53,730 nucleotides of DNA from an uncultured Bacilli bacterium (GTDB lineage Bacteria > Bacillota_I > Bacilli_A > ML615J-28 > CAG-313): the NCBI GenBank assembly GCA_934098295.1, contig CAKONV010000014.1, forward strand, positions 1 to 53,730. Direction: 5' to 3'. Position 1 is the stretch's first letter; each line of letters starts with the position of its first letter. Positions 10,101 through 19,086 of this stretch are shown piece after piece. The notes under the pieces are model-generated. The model was not told the origin of the DNA. It saw only the letters and a program-made list of their open reading frames with translations, and made no database searches. A program made the position numbers and the translations under genes.

Positions 10101-11174
10101 GCATCCAAACCAGTATATGCTAAAGTAGATGGCAAGAAGACAAAACTAGTAGATCGTAATGAATTTATTAGTGGTGATATTGCTGATGCTATCGAAAAGG
10201 CTGGTGTTAAGGAAGTTGAAGTACGTACTAACCTTACATGTAACGCTAAAGTTGGTGTTTGTGTAAAATGTTATGGTTCCGATCTATCTACGAATGGAAT
10301 CGTTGAAAAAGGTGAAGTTGTTGGTATTGTTGCCGCCCAATCAATCGGTGAACCAGGTACTCAGTTAACCATGCGTACATTCCACTCCGGTGGTGTTGCT
10401 GGTACTGGTGATGATATTACACAAGGTTTACCACGTGTACAAGAATTATTTGAAGCACGTACACCTAAAGGACAAGGTATTATTTCTGAAATCAAAGGTG
10501 TTGTTGAATCAGTTGAACTAGTTAAAGACTCTCGTTTTGAAATCAAAATTAAGAGTAACATTGAAGGCAATGATAAAGTATATTTAACAGATGCTGGTAA
10601 AAAGGCCGTTGTTAAAGTTGGTCAACTTGTAATGCCTGGTGATTTAATCAGTGAAGGTATGATTCACCCTAAGGAATTATTAAGAGTTGCTAACGTTGAC
10701 AAAGTTGAAAAATATATCTTAAAAGAAGTACAAAAGGTATATCGTAGTACCGGTGTTGCTATTTCCGACAAACACGTTGAAATAATAGTAAAACAAATGC
10801 TACAAAAAGTTGTTGTTATTGATGCTGGTGATACCGAATTATTACCTGGTGCCTTAGTATCAAAACCTGAATTATATCGTATTTTAAAAGAATGCTGTGA
10901 AAAGGGTGTAAGAATCCCATCTGTAAAACCACTAATCTTAGGTATTACAAGAGCATCACTAAGAAGCGATTCTTTCTTAGCTGCTGCATCATTCCAAGAA
11001 ACAACAAGAGTTTTAACAGAAGCTGCTATTCGTGGTAAAGTCGATCATTTAGAAGGATTAAAAGAAAACATCATCATTGGTGGATTAATCCCTGCTGGTA
11101 CTGGTCTTGTTGACAACGTAACCATTAAGAAAAATGATGAAAACCCATTATACGATGTTAAAAAATTAGGATAA
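7113..11174 (+). CDS. rpoC: DNA-directed RNA polymerase subunit beta'
   Basis: Beta' subunit of 1353 aa holding the polymerase active site, NADFDGDQM, at about residue 505. The N-terminal zinc site (CACG...CEKCG) and the second cysteine cluster (CDDCG, CNAKVGVCVKCYG) are intact. The TTG start at 7113 is eight bases from AGGAGG; the in-frame ATG at 7131 is an alternative that would remove six residues. An extra charged stretch of about 35 residues (starting near residue 27) lies before the usual LNYRTQKPERDGLFCE segment, so the N-terminus is longer than in B. subtilis. Confidence 0.97.
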   Translation: MKKYKYMKIGIASPEEIVSWANPVLQGKEFEYDPNKKDKVTYTDDNGNKVEYTLRGEVKKHETLNYRTQKPERDGLFCEVIFGPTKDYQCACGKPARKMIGEHKVCEKCGVELTESKVRRERMGYIALAAPVVHTWYLRNTPSKIALLLDMKTKDVEEIVYLASYIVIEVNDDIEELYPGQVLTEQENAMYKRRYYGRYKAMTGAETIKYLLKNLNLKQIMDEIREELKTATKQKKEKLVKRLEIVEAFYQSTNKPEWMVMDVIPVIPPDLRPMVQLDGGRFATTDLNELYRRIINRNTRLRKLFELGAPDLITKNEKRLLQEAVDALIDNSKRNKKVAVEKNRPLKSLSDILRGKQGRFRQNLLGKRVDYSGRSVICVGPFLKMYQCGIPREMALTLFKPFIISYLRKNILAEVETEQVDANGQPISQAAKEKTGIKRAKELIEKGAPEAMEALEKIVVEHPVLLNRAPTLHRLSIQAFEPVLVQGKAIRLHPLATTAFNADFDGDQMPVHVPLSEEAQAEARMLMLASKNILAPKDGKPVVTPSQDMIIGNYYLTIERSQPDRIYNTYEDLYKAYTARVFEFDNKIIVNEEEEFRDVEALGQSIKEGHTPSVGKFLVVGREGKAFKDISEVEHAYENHEIDFHTRFVMPGKAIDKPFVNLEVDADDPHHDEKVAQKKKHNDELKEMYVVTTYGKLIFNQVFPEHFVFFNEPDPKKALNNLREGTPDKYFLPRGTNFKEAIAQMPLGEPAKKGTLSTIISEVFRQCKLAETSLTLDKMKDLGFYYSTMSGITISAFDVVTLARKNEIIEEADSKVKIYNQMFRRGTMLNSERKKNVIKIWSAAKDAIEAEIKNVMKEQATVNDIFMMADSGARGSSSNFTQLAGMRGLMSKPNGESMEIPVKACFSEGMKMSDFFISTHGARKGSTDTALKTAESGYLTRRLVDVSQDITITCDDCGTDKGLVMTNLYNKDPHDPTFNPKEDLCVSLKDRIIGRFASKPVYAKVDGKKTKLVDRNEFISGDIADAIEKAGVKEVEVRTNLTCNAKVGVCVKCYGSDLSTNGIVEKGEVVGIVAAQSIGEPGTQLTMRTFHSGGVAGTGDDITQGLPRVQELFEARTPKGQGIISEIKGVVESVELVKDSRFEIKIKSNIEGNDKVYLTDAGKKAVVKVGQLVMPGDLISEGMIHPKELLRVANVDKVEKYILKEVQKVYRSTGVAISDKHVEIIVKQMLQKVVVIDAGDTELLPGALVSKPELYRILKECCEKGVRIPSVKPLILGITRASLRSDSFLAAASFQETTRVLTEAAIRGKVDHLEGLKENIIIGGLIPAGTGLVDNVTIKKNDENPLYDVKKLG

Positions 11175-11177
11175 ACC

Positions 11178-11203
11178 AAAGAGCTCATTTTGAGCTCTTT
11201 TTT
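11178..11203 (+). terminator. Terminator of rpoBC
   Basis: AAAGAGCTCA (11178-11187) pairs perfectly with TGAGCTCTTT (11191-11200) around TTT, followed by T residues. It ends the RNA polymerase operon right after the rpoC stop. Confidence 0.9.
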
Positions 11204-11246
11204 CTTAAAATAGGAATTTTTTTTGATGATTATTGCGGCAATAATA

Positions 11247-11276
11247 TTGACAAATCAAGAAAATTATTGTTAAAAT
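11247..11276 (+). promoter_or_regulatory. Promoter of the small membrane protein gene
   Basis: TTGACA (11247-11252), 18-base spacer, TAAAAT (11271-11276) with an extended TGT before the -10. About 38 bases upstream of the proposed start at 11314. Confidence 0.7.
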
Positions 11277-11313
11277 ATTGGTGAATTATTATTTTAAAAA
11301 AAGGATGAGAAAA

Positions 11314-11796
11314 ATGAATAAATTAAATAAAGGAATTAGAATAGTTATTCTTACTGTTATGACCATAATAGGAATACTTTTAATAATAGGATATTTTGAT
11401 TTAACCTTATGTAAAAGAAATTATACTGCTAACATAAAGGAACGTTTGGAAACAACAGGGGAAGTAAAATTACCAGAAGAAATGAAAGAACTATATAACT
11501 GTTATCAACCAACTTTTACAGGTAGAGCCTGTCAATATGTGGCGTTGAGTTGCAATGATAACGATAAAAAACAATTAAATTCCATGTTTGCTTTTAAGCC
11601 AAAAGATGAGGAATCGGTCAAATCTTTGCAATCCATCTTTGACCATATGAACAATGAACATGAGAAAAAGAAAATTAATGAAGATTACCTTCTTAATTTA
11701 TCAGAAGATTATGAATACTATGTTATTGAGAATTCCGTTTGGTTGGTTATTTGTTCAACCTCTCAAGAGTTAATAGTTTGTATTCGTGGATATTAA
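11314..11796 (+). CDS. Membrane-anchored protein of unknown function
   Basis: I do not recognise the family. The 160-aa product starts with a short basic tail and one hydrophobic segment (about residues 7-29, VILTVMTIIGILLIIGYF), then a hydrophilic, lysine- and glutamate-rich region with several cysteines, so it is probably anchored with the bulk outside the cell. The ATG at 11314 follows AAGGATGAG; in-frame starts at 11278 and 11305 are less likely. It has its own promoter and a weak terminator and is not in an operon. Confidence 0.6.
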   Translation: MNKLNKGIRIVILTVMTIIGILLIIGYFDLTLCKRNYTANIKERLETTGEVKLPEEMKELYNCYQPTFTGRACQYVALSCNDNDKKQLNSMFAFKPKDEESVKSLQSIFDHMNNEHEKKKINEDYLLNLSEDYEYYVIENSVWLVICSTSQELIVCIRGY

Positions 11797-11852
11797 AGAT
11801 AAATCCTAAATATACCCTTAATATTATAATTTAATTTTAAAATAAATTTGCT

Positions 11853-11879
11853 CTCTAAAAACTTTTAGAGGGTATTTTA
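11853..11879 (+). terminator. Weak terminator-like hairpin
   Basis: CTCTAAAA (11853-11860) pairs with TTTTAGAG (11863-11870). The following T run is broken by GG and A, so it is a weak candidate. The rest of 11797-12014 is AT-rich with nothing else recognised. Confidence 0.4.
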
Positions 11880-12014
11880 TTCTAAATAGTAATCTTAGAG
11901 CTAAATGTTACCATATAAACAATTAATAAATTAAAATAGAAAATGAAAAAAATAAGTATTTTTAGTATATTATAAGATAATTTAGAAAGTAAAAAATAGC
12001 TGTATTCTTATACA

Positions 12015-12043
12015 TTGAAAAAAAAACAATAATATGCTATAAT
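12015..12043 (+). promoter_or_regulatory. Promoter of priA-fmt-pgpA-sdaA
   Basis: TTGAAA (12015-12020), 17-base spacer, TATAAT (12038-12043) with an extended TGC. It is ten bases upstream of the priA ribosome binding site, so the leader is very short. Confidence 0.8.
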
Positions 12044-12068
12044 GATTATATAGGAGGAAAAAGTAACG

Positions 12069-14384
12069 ATGTTTGCTAGTGTAATAATAAATATAACAAG
12101 TAGTTCTACTGATTATATGTATGAATACTTGGTCCCTTTAGAATTAGAAGAAATACTAGAAGTTGGCGAAAGAGTTAGTGTTGCTTTTGGTCCTTCTAAC
12201 CGTAAAGTTATGGGATTTGTTTTAGAAATTTATGATTTGAAACGTTTTGAAGGCGAAACAAAACCAATAATTGAAATTTTAGATTTAGTACCGGTAATAA
12301 GTAAAAAACAATTGGAACTGGCTTATTATTTAAAAAATGATACGATTTGTCCATTAATAAGAGTTTTAAATTTAATGATTCCTGATGCTTTAAATCTTAA
12401 AACCTTTAAATACTTAGAAGTTGATAATCCTTTAGTTCTAGATGCTGATTTGATAGATTTATTTGGTAGTCAAAGAATAGTCCCTTTCAGTAAGCAACTT
12501 ACACCATATAAAAATAAAATTAATCGAGAAATAAAAAAAGGTCACTTAAAAGTTACTTATGAAACTAAAGGAATTACTAATTTTAAATATTTAACCAAAT
12601 ATCAGATTAATTTAGACAAATATTATCAAGAATTAAACACATTAAAAAACGAAACAAAAAGAAATTTTCTAACAGAGTATTTAAAAAGCGATAATTTAAC
12701 AAAAAATGAAATTATCGATAAATATGATATATCGGAATATATGTTAACTGATTTAACAATGAAAGGATTCTTGAAAAAAATAAAAGAAAGAATATACCGA
12801 ATCGATGTTGAAAAGGATCATTATTCTCCCTATAAAAAAATTATCTCTAAAGAGATTGAAAAAACGATAGATGCCATTTTAAAAAGTAATGAAAAACCTG
12901 TTTTATATGTTCCTTCCAGTTACAATGAAAAAGAACTTGTTTTAATAAAATTGGTAGAAAATACTTTTTTATCAGGTAAAAAAGCTATTATAATTTGTTC
13001 AGATATTTTAAGTAGTGTAAAGTATGCTAGTGTAATTAGAAAAAATTTAGGTTTAAATGTTGCATGTATCAATTCTAATCTTACAAGTGGAGAGTATTTA
13101 GATTATTATACTGAAATAGTTGCTAATAAGTATCAAGTAATTGTTACTACCCCCAAAGGTATGTTTTTACCATACCAAAATGTTGGCATGTATTTTATGA
13201 TGGATGAAGAAAGCGATAACTATTATAATGACCAAAGCCCACGTTATGATTTAAAAGAAGTATGCAAATACTTAAGAGGCATTGATGAATGTTTATTAGT
13301 TATGGAATCAATTTCTCCAAGTGTTTCTAGTTATTGTTATGGCTTAAAAGACTATTATACTTTAATCGATAATTCAGTTGTTACTTTTAACCCGGATGTT
13401 GAAGTAATTGACATGAAAAACGAATTAAGATGTGGTAATAATACCTATCTTTCTAAAAGATTAGAAAGAGCTTTAATAGAAACGAAAAGAAATGGTTATC
13501 AATCTTTATTAATTGTAAATAATAAAACATATAGCAACTATGTGATTTGTAGAGCCTGTGGTTATGTAGCAAAATGTCCTTCCTGTGAGGTAAGCTTACA
13601 ATATAGTGAAAAGAAAAACTTACTTGTATGTCCATGTTGTGGTTACAAAGAACCTTTCTTAAATAAATGTAATAGTTGTGGTAGTAAGGAATTATTTTTT
13701 GGGGGCGTTGGCATTGAAAACATTGTCGACTTAATTAGTGAAAAAATACCTGATGCTAAAATGTTAGTAATTGATTCACCAGCTATGGGAGCATTTAATG
13801 ATGCTATGTTACAAATTGAAAATCAAAATTGTGATATTATCATCACTACAGAAACTTATGCGAAAGCCCTAATTGATACATATATTCAAACAGTTGGTAT
13901 TATTAATTTGGATTCGACTCTTAAGACACCGGCTTATGATGCTAATAGTAGGACTTATAATTTACTTTGTTTTAGTGGTAAACACGTATCAAATAATGGA
14001 AAATTATATGTTCAAACAACGCAAATTGATTCTCCATGTTTGATAAATTATATAAAAGGTGATTATCATGCTTTTTTGAAAACCGAAATTGCTAATCGAA
14101 AACTTATGCATAATGAGCCATTTTATAAAGTAAATAGAATTATCATTAAAACATCTTTTGAAGAAATGTTTCATATAAGCAATTCTATCAAAAAGACCAT
14201 TAAAGAAATAATGGGAAATAAAGTCTTTATTATTGGTCCAACTTATTCGAAAAGATTTCAAGGTTGCATACTAATAATTAAACACAATAGTAATGAAATA
14301 AATGATGTTTATAAAAAAATTTATGAACATTATAAGAGTGATACAGCGATTATAATTTTTGATAAATATCCAAGAAAGTTGTAG
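12069..14384 (+). CDS. priA: Primosomal protein N' (PriA) with degenerate helicase motifs
   Basis: PriA restarts stalled replication forks. The 771-aa protein aligns along the family: N-terminal DNA-binding domain, helicase core, and the cysteine-rich zinc-binding insert (CRACG, CPSC, CPCCG, CNSCG, about residues 494-540). The ATPase motifs are eroded. Where PriA has GVTGSGKT there is VPSSYNEKEL (about residues 280-290), the DEEH box reads DEES (379-382), GTQM reads TTET, and the QVAGRAGR motif is replaced by CFSGKHVSN. It therefore probably keeps fork binding or DnaB-loader recruitment without helicase activity. The frame is intact over its full length, and fmt follows 8 bp downstream as in many Bacillota. 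Confidence 0.9.
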   Translation: MFASVIINITSSSTDYMYEYLVPLELEEILEVGERVSVAFGPSNRKVMGFVLEIYDLKRFEGETKPIIEILDLVPVISKKQLELAYYLKNDTICPLIRVLNLMIPDALNLKTFKYLEVDNPLVLDADLIDLFGSQRIVPFSKQLTPYKNKINREIKKGHLKVTYETKGITNFKYLTKYQINLDKYYQELNTLKNETKRNFLTEYLKSDNLTKNEIIDKYDISEYMLTDLTMKGFLKKIKERIYRIDVEKDHYSPYKKIISKEIEKTIDAILKSNEKPVLYVPSSYNEKELVLIKLVENTFLSGKKAIIICSDILSSVKYASVIRKNLGLNVACINSNLTSGEYLDYYTEIVANKYQVIVTTPKGMFLPYQNVGMYFMMDEESDNYYNDQSPRYDLKEVCKYLRGIDECLLVMESISPSVSSYCYGLKDYYTLIDNSVVTFNPDVEVIDMKNELRCGNNTYLSKRLERALIETKRNGYQSLLIVNNKTYSNYVICRACGYVAKCPSCEVSLQYSEKKNLLVCPCCGYKEPFLNKCNSCGSKELFFGGVGIENIVDLISEKIPDAKMLVIDSPAMGAFNDAMLQIENQNCDIIITTETYAKALIDTYIQTVGIINLDSTLKTPAYDANSRTYNLLCFSGKHVSNNGKLYVQTTQIDSPCLINYIKGDYHAFLKTEIANRKLMHNEPFYKVNRIIIKTSFEEMFHISNSIKKTIKEIMGNKVFIIGPTYSKRFQGCILIIKHNSNEINDVYKKIYEHYKSDTAIIIFDKYPRKL

Positions 14385-14392
14385 GTAATAAA

Positions 14393-15307
14393 ATGTTAAA
14401 AATAATCTTTATGGGAACTCCTAAGTTTAGCGTACCCATTCTTGAAGCTCTTGATAAAAAATATGATGTCATTGCAGTCGTAACCCAACCCGATAAGGAA
14501 GTTGGTAGACACCGAATCTTAACACCTTCACCGGTAAAAGAATATGCTGTTTTACATAATATTAAAGTTTTTCAGCCAGAACATATCAAGGAAGAATATG
14601 AAAATCTTATAGCGTTAAATGCCGATTTAATAGTTACGGCTGCTTATGGCCAATTTGTAGGAATGAAATTACTTAATAGTCCTAAATATCGTTCCATTAA
14701 TTGTCATGCTTCCTTACTGCCAAAGTATCGTGGTGGTGCTCCTATTCATGAAGCTATAAAACAAGGTGAAAAATATACCGGTGTAACAATTATGTATATG
14801 GAAAAACAAATGGATGCTGGTGATATTTTAGCAAGTAAGAAGATTGAAATATTAGATGAAGATACCGGTGGCACCATGTTTGATAAATTAAGTATAGTTG
14901 CTCGTGATTTGTTAATGGATACTATTCCCTTATTAATAGATGGAAAAATTACTCCAATCAAACAAGATTCATCTTTAGCTACCTTTGCGTATAATATAAC
15001 CAAAGAAGAAGAAAAACTTGACTTTACTAAAGATGCTAGAAGTGTATTTAACCATATAAGAGCTTATAATCCATCGCCAGTTGCTTATATGACTTTGAAG
15101 GATGATGTAATAAAAATATATGCATCGAAAGTTTTAGATGAGAAAACTACTGAGGAACCTGGTACTTTAATTTTAAATCAAAAAAATCATTTAAAGATTG
15201 CCTGTGGACTTGGAACTGTTCTAGAAATTTTAGAATTACAACCAGCCGGTAAAAAGGTAATGAAATCTCAAGATTTTATTAATGGAAGTTTAAGAAAATA
15301 CCTATAA
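14393..15307 (+). CDS. fmt: Methionyl-tRNA formyltransferase
   Basis: Transfers a formyl group from 10-formyl-THF to Met-tRNA(fMet). The 304-aa protein has the N-terminal formyltransferase motifs (FMGTPKFSVPILEAL near the start, HASLLPKYRGGAPI at about residues 105-118 with the catalytic N-H-D set) and the C-terminal tRNA-binding domain. It starts 8 bp after priA with only a weak ribosome binding site, so translation is probably coupled. Normal length. Confidence 0.95.
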   Translation: MLKIIFMGTPKFSVPILEALDKKYDVIAVVTQPDKEVGRHRILTPSPVKEYAVLHNIKVFQPEHIKEEYENLIALNADLIVTAAYGQFVGMKLLNSPKYRSINCHASLLPKYRGGAPIHEAIKQGEKYTGVTIMYMEKQMDAGDILASKKIEILDEDTGGTMFDKLSIVARDLLMDTIPLLIDGKITPIKQDSSLATFAYNITKEEEKLDFTKDARSVFNHIRAYNPSPVAYMTLKDDVIKIYASKVLDEKTTEEPGTLILNQKNHLKIACGLGTVLEILELQPAGKKVMKSQDFINGSLRKYL

Positions 15308-15317
15308 AGGAGCAAAC

Positions 15318-15860
15318 ATGACAACAAAATTATACTATTCAAGAGAAGAAATGAAAAAACTAAATATTTCAAAACTTGCATCACGAGGAGTTAAAATTGA
15401 TGAAATAGTTGACATTGCATATAATCAACAACAAAAATATAATAAAAATATTAAAAGAAGTGATGTGGAAGAAAGCGTTGAAAAAATCTTATCTTTAAGA
15501 GACATATTTCATTTAGTTCAGTTAGGAATAGAAATTGATAGATTAGCTGAAGAAAAACTTTTAGAAGGCCCTATTCAAGATATAATATTTAATGATTTAG
15601 GTGTCTTTGGCGTTGATGAAATTTTTGGCTTAAATATTGCCAATCTTTATGGCGTTATTGGCCAAACTAATTTTGGTGATATTGATGTTAATAAACCTGG
15701 TGTTGTTAAAAGATTAAATGATGAAGGTAAACCAGGAAGCCCTAAGTGTCATACTTTTTTAGATGATATTGTTGGAGCTATTGCGGCATCCGCAACGACA
15801 AGGGTATCTCAAATCGTATCCGAAGACGAGGCTAAAAGAGAAGAATCATGGAATCGATAA
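15318..15860 (+). CDS. pgpA: Phosphatidylglycerophosphatase A family protein
   Basis: The 180-aa product resembles the YutG/PgpA family: an N-terminal helical region (LASRGVKIDEIVDIAYNQQ), then the conserved GVDEIFGLNIANLYGVIG and the C-terminal KCHTFLDDIVGAIAA. PgpA enzymes dephosphorylate phosphatidylglycerol phosphate. It lacks the several transmembrane segments of the proteobacterial enzyme and is of the soluble Bacillota type. It overlaps the next gene by 13 bp, so the two are coupled. Confidence 0.8.
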   Translation: MTTKLYYSREEMKKLNISKLASRGVKIDEIVDIAYNQQQKYNKNIKRSDVEESVEKILSLRDIFHLVQLGIEIDRLAEEKLLEGPIQDIIFNDLGVFGVDEIFGLNIANLYGVIGQTNFGDIDVNKPGVVKRLNDEGKPGSPKCHTFLDDIVGAIAASATTRVSQIVSEDEAKREESWNR

Positions 15861-17035
15861 AAGAACTATATAAAATTGGTAATGGACCTTCAAGTTCTCA
15901 TACGATGGGACCTGAAAAAGCCGCCGAAATATTCTTAAAAAAATATCCTCATGCCACTTCTTATAAAGTAATTTTATATGGAAGCCTTGGCGCAACTGGT
16001 AAAGGCCATTTAACCGATAAAATTATTTTAAGTGTTTTAGGTGAAAATAAAACTACTATTGTTTTTTCACCGGATATTATTTACAAATATCATACGAACG
16101 GTATGATGTTTAAAGCTTATAATAATAATCAAAAAATTGGTGAATGGTTAGTATTTAGTGTTGGGGGTGGAACTTTAAAAGAATTAAATGAACCACGAGA
16201 AACATTTAAAGATAGTACTTATAAAGAAACTTCCATGAAAGAAATATTGACATTTTGTAAAGAAAACAATCTTCAATTAATTGATTATATAAAGACCATG
16301 GAAAAAGAAGATATTATTCCTTATTTGAGTAATATCTTGACATGTATGGAAGAGGCCGTTAAAAGAGGTTTATTTACTAGTGGCATCTTACCAGGTGGAT
16401 TAAATGTTGAAAGAAAAGCTGCTTCTTTTTATAACAACTATTTAAAAAACCCATCTTTAGAAACTTTAGTGTATGCGGCAAGCTTAGCAGTTTCTGAAGA
16501 AAACGCTAGTGGCGGAAAAATAGTAACTGCCCCAACTTGTGGTGCTAGTGGCGTTGTTCCCGGTGTATTATACGCTGAAAAAACTATAAACAATAGAGAT
16601 GAAAAAAAACTTATAGACGCCTTATTAATTGGTGGCTTAATCGGTAACTTAGTAAAAACCAATGGTTCCATTTCGGGAGCAGAAGTAGGTTGCCAAGGTG
16701 AAGTTGGAGTCGCTTGTGCGATGGCTTCCGCAATGATTGCTTTTTTAAATGGTGCTAATAATGAAGAAATAGAATATGCCGCCGAAATTGGTTTAGAACA
16801 TCACTTAGGACTTACATGTGATCCAGTAAATGGTCTTGTTCAAATACCTTGTATTGAAAGAAACGCCATTTCCGCTATGCAAGCATATAGTTGTGCCCAT
16901 TATGCTATTTTAACCTCGGGAGTTCATCATATTTCCTTAGATGAAGTAATTGATGTAATGAAACAAACGGGAAAAGATTTACGTGAAGATTATAGAGAAA
17001 CTAGTAAGGGTGGCCTTGCTAGGAGCTACAAATAA
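15848..17035 (+). CDS. sdaA: L-serine dehydratase, single chain (beta plus alpha domains)
   Basis: Iron-sulphur L-serine ammonia-lyase converting serine to pyruvate and ammonia. In most Bacillota the enzyme is split into SdaAB and SdaAA; here both are in one 395-aa chain. The beta part carries GNGPSSSHTMGP (residues 12-23) and the alpha part TAPTCGASGVVPG, followed by cluster cysteines in GCQGEVGVAC and GLTCDPVNGLVQIPC. The first domain is shorter than in E. coli SdaA. The start overlaps pgpA. Confidence 0.92.
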   Translation: MESIKELYKIGNGPSSSHTMGPEKAAEIFLKKYPHATSYKVILYGSLGATGKGHLTDKIILSVLGENKTTIVFSPDIIYKYHTNGMMFKAYNNNQKIGEWLVFSVGGGTLKELNEPRETFKDSTYKETSMKEILTFCKENNLQLIDYIKTMEKEDIIPYLSNILTCMEEAVKRGLFTSGILPGGLNVERKAASFYNNYLKNPSLETLVYAASLAVSEENASGGKIVTAPTCGASGVVPGVLYAEKTINNRDEKKLIDALLIGGLIGNLVKTNGSISGAEVGCQGEVGVACAMASAMIAFLNGANNEEIEYAAEIGLEHHLGLTCDPVNGLVQIPCIERNAISAMQAYSCAHYAILTSGVHHISLDEVIDVMKQTGKDLREDYRETSKGGLARSYK

Positions 17036-17077
17036 AAAGGAGCAATAAGAACAATATTCTTATAACATAATAAAAAT

Positions 17078-18667
17078 ATGAATAATAGTAGATTTGACTT
17101 AGGACCAAAAATTTTTGAAAAAAAGAAACAAATAAAAAAAGATGATAAGTCTTCCCTTAAGAAAACTTATCAAAAAAAAGAATTCGAAATAAAAACAAAA
17201 GAAAATAAAAGAAATTATCAAGAAACAGAAGTAGAAAATAAAGTAAATGTCAAAGGTCCTAAAATTTTGAAAAAAGGAACTAGATATAAAGTTGTATTTT
17301 GTGATTACACTCATGAGGGTCTAGGAATTTGTAAAATTAATACCTTAAATGAAAAAAACGAAGAACTAACAAATTTTCCCGTTTTTGTTTTTGGTGCTCT
17401 AAAAGGTGAAGAAGGCTGGATTGAAATAACAAGAGTTAATAAAACCTATGCTTATGCTTCGCTTTTAACCCTATTTAGTGAAAATAGATCTAAATACCGC
17501 AATCTTCCTCAGTGTAGTGCCTATGAAAAATGTGGTGGTTGTAATATCATGCATATGACTTATTTAGGACAACTTTTATTTAAAGAAGAATTAATAAAAG
17601 AAACAATGAAAAAGATTGGCGGTTTTGAAAATATCGAAATAAGACCAATCATAAAAATGGATAATGTTCCATTATTTTATCGTAATAAAGTACAAGTTCC
17701 CGTAGGATGCGTAAAAAACAAAAATATTTGTGGTTTTTATAAAAGAGATACGCATGAAATAATTCCATTATCTACATGTTATATTCAAAGTGAAGAAGCT
17801 ACAGAAATAGTAAAATTTACTAAAAACATTTTAACAGAAAAAGGTGTAAAAGGCTATAATGAAATAGACAAAACAGGAGAGTTAAAACACATAATTTTAA
17901 GAAAAAATGCCCTTGAAAATGAAATAATGATTGTACTTGTCGTAAAAAGCTATCCATTTACAACAAATAATATATTAAAGGAAATAGTAGATAAAATCAT
18001 TAAACGATATCCTAACGTAAAATCAATTGTTGCGAACATTAATCAAACAACAACAAACGTAATTTTAGGTGATGAATGTGTTAATATTTATGGTGATGGC
18101 TATATTACTGATCAATTATGTAATTTGAACTTTAGAATCGGTCCTAAATCTTTCTATCAAGTTAATCACGATCAATGTGAAAAATTATATAAAACCGCTA
18201 TTGAACTGGCTAAATTAAGTAAAGATGAAATTATCATCGATGCTTACTGTGGAATTGGAACAATTGGCTTAATTGCCGCAAATAGTATAAAAGAAGTATA
18301 TGGCGTTGAAATCATTGATGAAGCTATTAAAAATGCTAAGGTAAATGCTAAAATAAATAAGATTACAAATGCTACATTTGTTTGTGGTAAAGCCGAAGAA
18401 CAAATTGAAAAATGGATGAGACAAGAAATCAAACCAACCACTATTTTCGTTGATCCTCCAAGAAAAGGCTGTGATGAAAAGTTCTTAGAAACAATTGTAA
18501 AGATGCAAATTAATAAAGTAGTTTACGTTTCTTGTGATCCTGCTACCCTTGCTAGAGATATTAAATATCTTTCAAACAATGGCTACTACTTAGATATTGT
18601 TCAACCAGTTGACATGTTTCCTCAAACCAATCATGTCGAGTGTGTAGTGTTGCTACAAAGAAGATAG
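17078..18667 (+). CDS. rlmD: 23S rRNA (uracil-5-)-methyltransferase RlmD, copy 1
   Basis: RumA/TrmA-type enzyme that methylates U1939 or a related uridine. The 529-aa protein has a Lys/Glu-rich N-terminal extension of about 60 residues, a TRAM-like region, a [4Fe-4S] motif CSAYEKCGGC (about residues 146-155), the SAM motif DAYCGIGTIG (about 388) and the catalytic cysteine in VSCDPATLARD (about 485). Ribosome binding is weak: AAGGAG lies about 35 bases before the ATG with a small TAAGAA/TTCTTA hairpin between. Its last codons (TNHVECVVLLQRR) are the attachment target from which the repeats in the adjoining island derive. Confidence 0.95.
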   Translation: MNNSRFDLGPKIFEKKKQIKKDDKSSLKKTYQKKEFEIKTKENKRNYQETEVENKVNVKGPKILKKGTRYKVVFCDYTHEGLGICKINTLNEKNEELTNFPVFVFGALKGEEGWIEITRVNKTYAYASLLTLFSENRSKYRNLPQCSAYEKCGGCNIMHMTYLGQLLFKEELIKETMKKIGGFENIEIRPIIKMDNVPLFYRNKVQVPVGCVKNKNICGFYKRDTHEIIPLSTCYIQSEEATEIVKFTKNILTEKGVKGYNEIDKTGELKHIILRKNALENEIMIVLVVKSYPFTTNNILKEIVDKIIKRYPNVKSIVANINQTTTNVILGDECVNIYGDGYITDQLCNLNFRIGPKSFYQVNHDQCEKLYKTAIELAKLSKDEIIIDAYCGIGTIGLIAANSIKEVYGVEIIDEAIKNAKVNAKINKITNATFVCGKAEEQIEKWMRQEIKPTTIFVDPPRKGCDEKFLETIVKMQINKVVYVSCDPATLARDIKYLSNNGYYLDIVQPVDMFPQTNHVECVVLLQRR

Positions 18668-18674
18668 GTAAAAA

Positions 18675-18734
18675 TAGGTGATTTATGGCTATTTTGAACT
18701 AAAAAATAGAAAATTAAGCAAAAATTCATATAAA
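18675..18734 (+). repeat. 60-bp sequence after rlmD, direct repeat of 31586-31645
   Basis: The segment running from TAGGTGATTTA to CATATAAA matches 31586-31645 at 57 of 60 positions by eye. At both places it directly follows an rlmD-type 3' end, so the 12.9-kb segment between is bounded by direct repeats of [rlmD end + 60 bp]. Confidence 0.85.
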
Positions 18735-18767
18735 TAAGTTTAAAATACTATAAAAATAGCATATACC

Positions 18768-18812
18768 TTTTGTAAGTTCAACCTAGGTTTAAGACTACCA
18801 AAAGTCCAAGTG
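18768..18812. repeat. Degenerate attachment-like inverted repeat
   Basis: TATACCTTTTGTAAGTTCAA followed by CCTAGG and then TTTAAGACTACCAAAAGT forms an imperfect palindrome centred on CCTAGG. The left arm resembles the start of the 56-bp repeats (TATACCTTTGGTAGTCTCAA). It may be an old att remnant. Confidence 0.4.
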
Positions 18813-19086
18813 TGAGGGAACATAACAGCGAGTTTTAATATTAAAATCTGTATAGTTTTATCATTCTTCGAAATCTTTTTTTCATTATTATTGGAGGTTG
18901 ATTTTCTTTTTATAGATTAATTAAAATGATTCGAGCTAGAATATTTTATTTTTTATGTAACATTTCACGCGAAAGAATATAGAAAACTGCCATTGCCTTG
19001 AAACATTAAATATTAGAATATGTAAGATATAATGATGAAAATAGTTTTAAAAGTATTTGTCAATTTTAGAATTGTTCAATTATTTA

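Noticed and set aside
17038..17077. Riboswitch before rlmD copy 1
   Set aside because: Only a small TAAGAA/TTCTTA hairpin is present; no known riboswitch core was seen.
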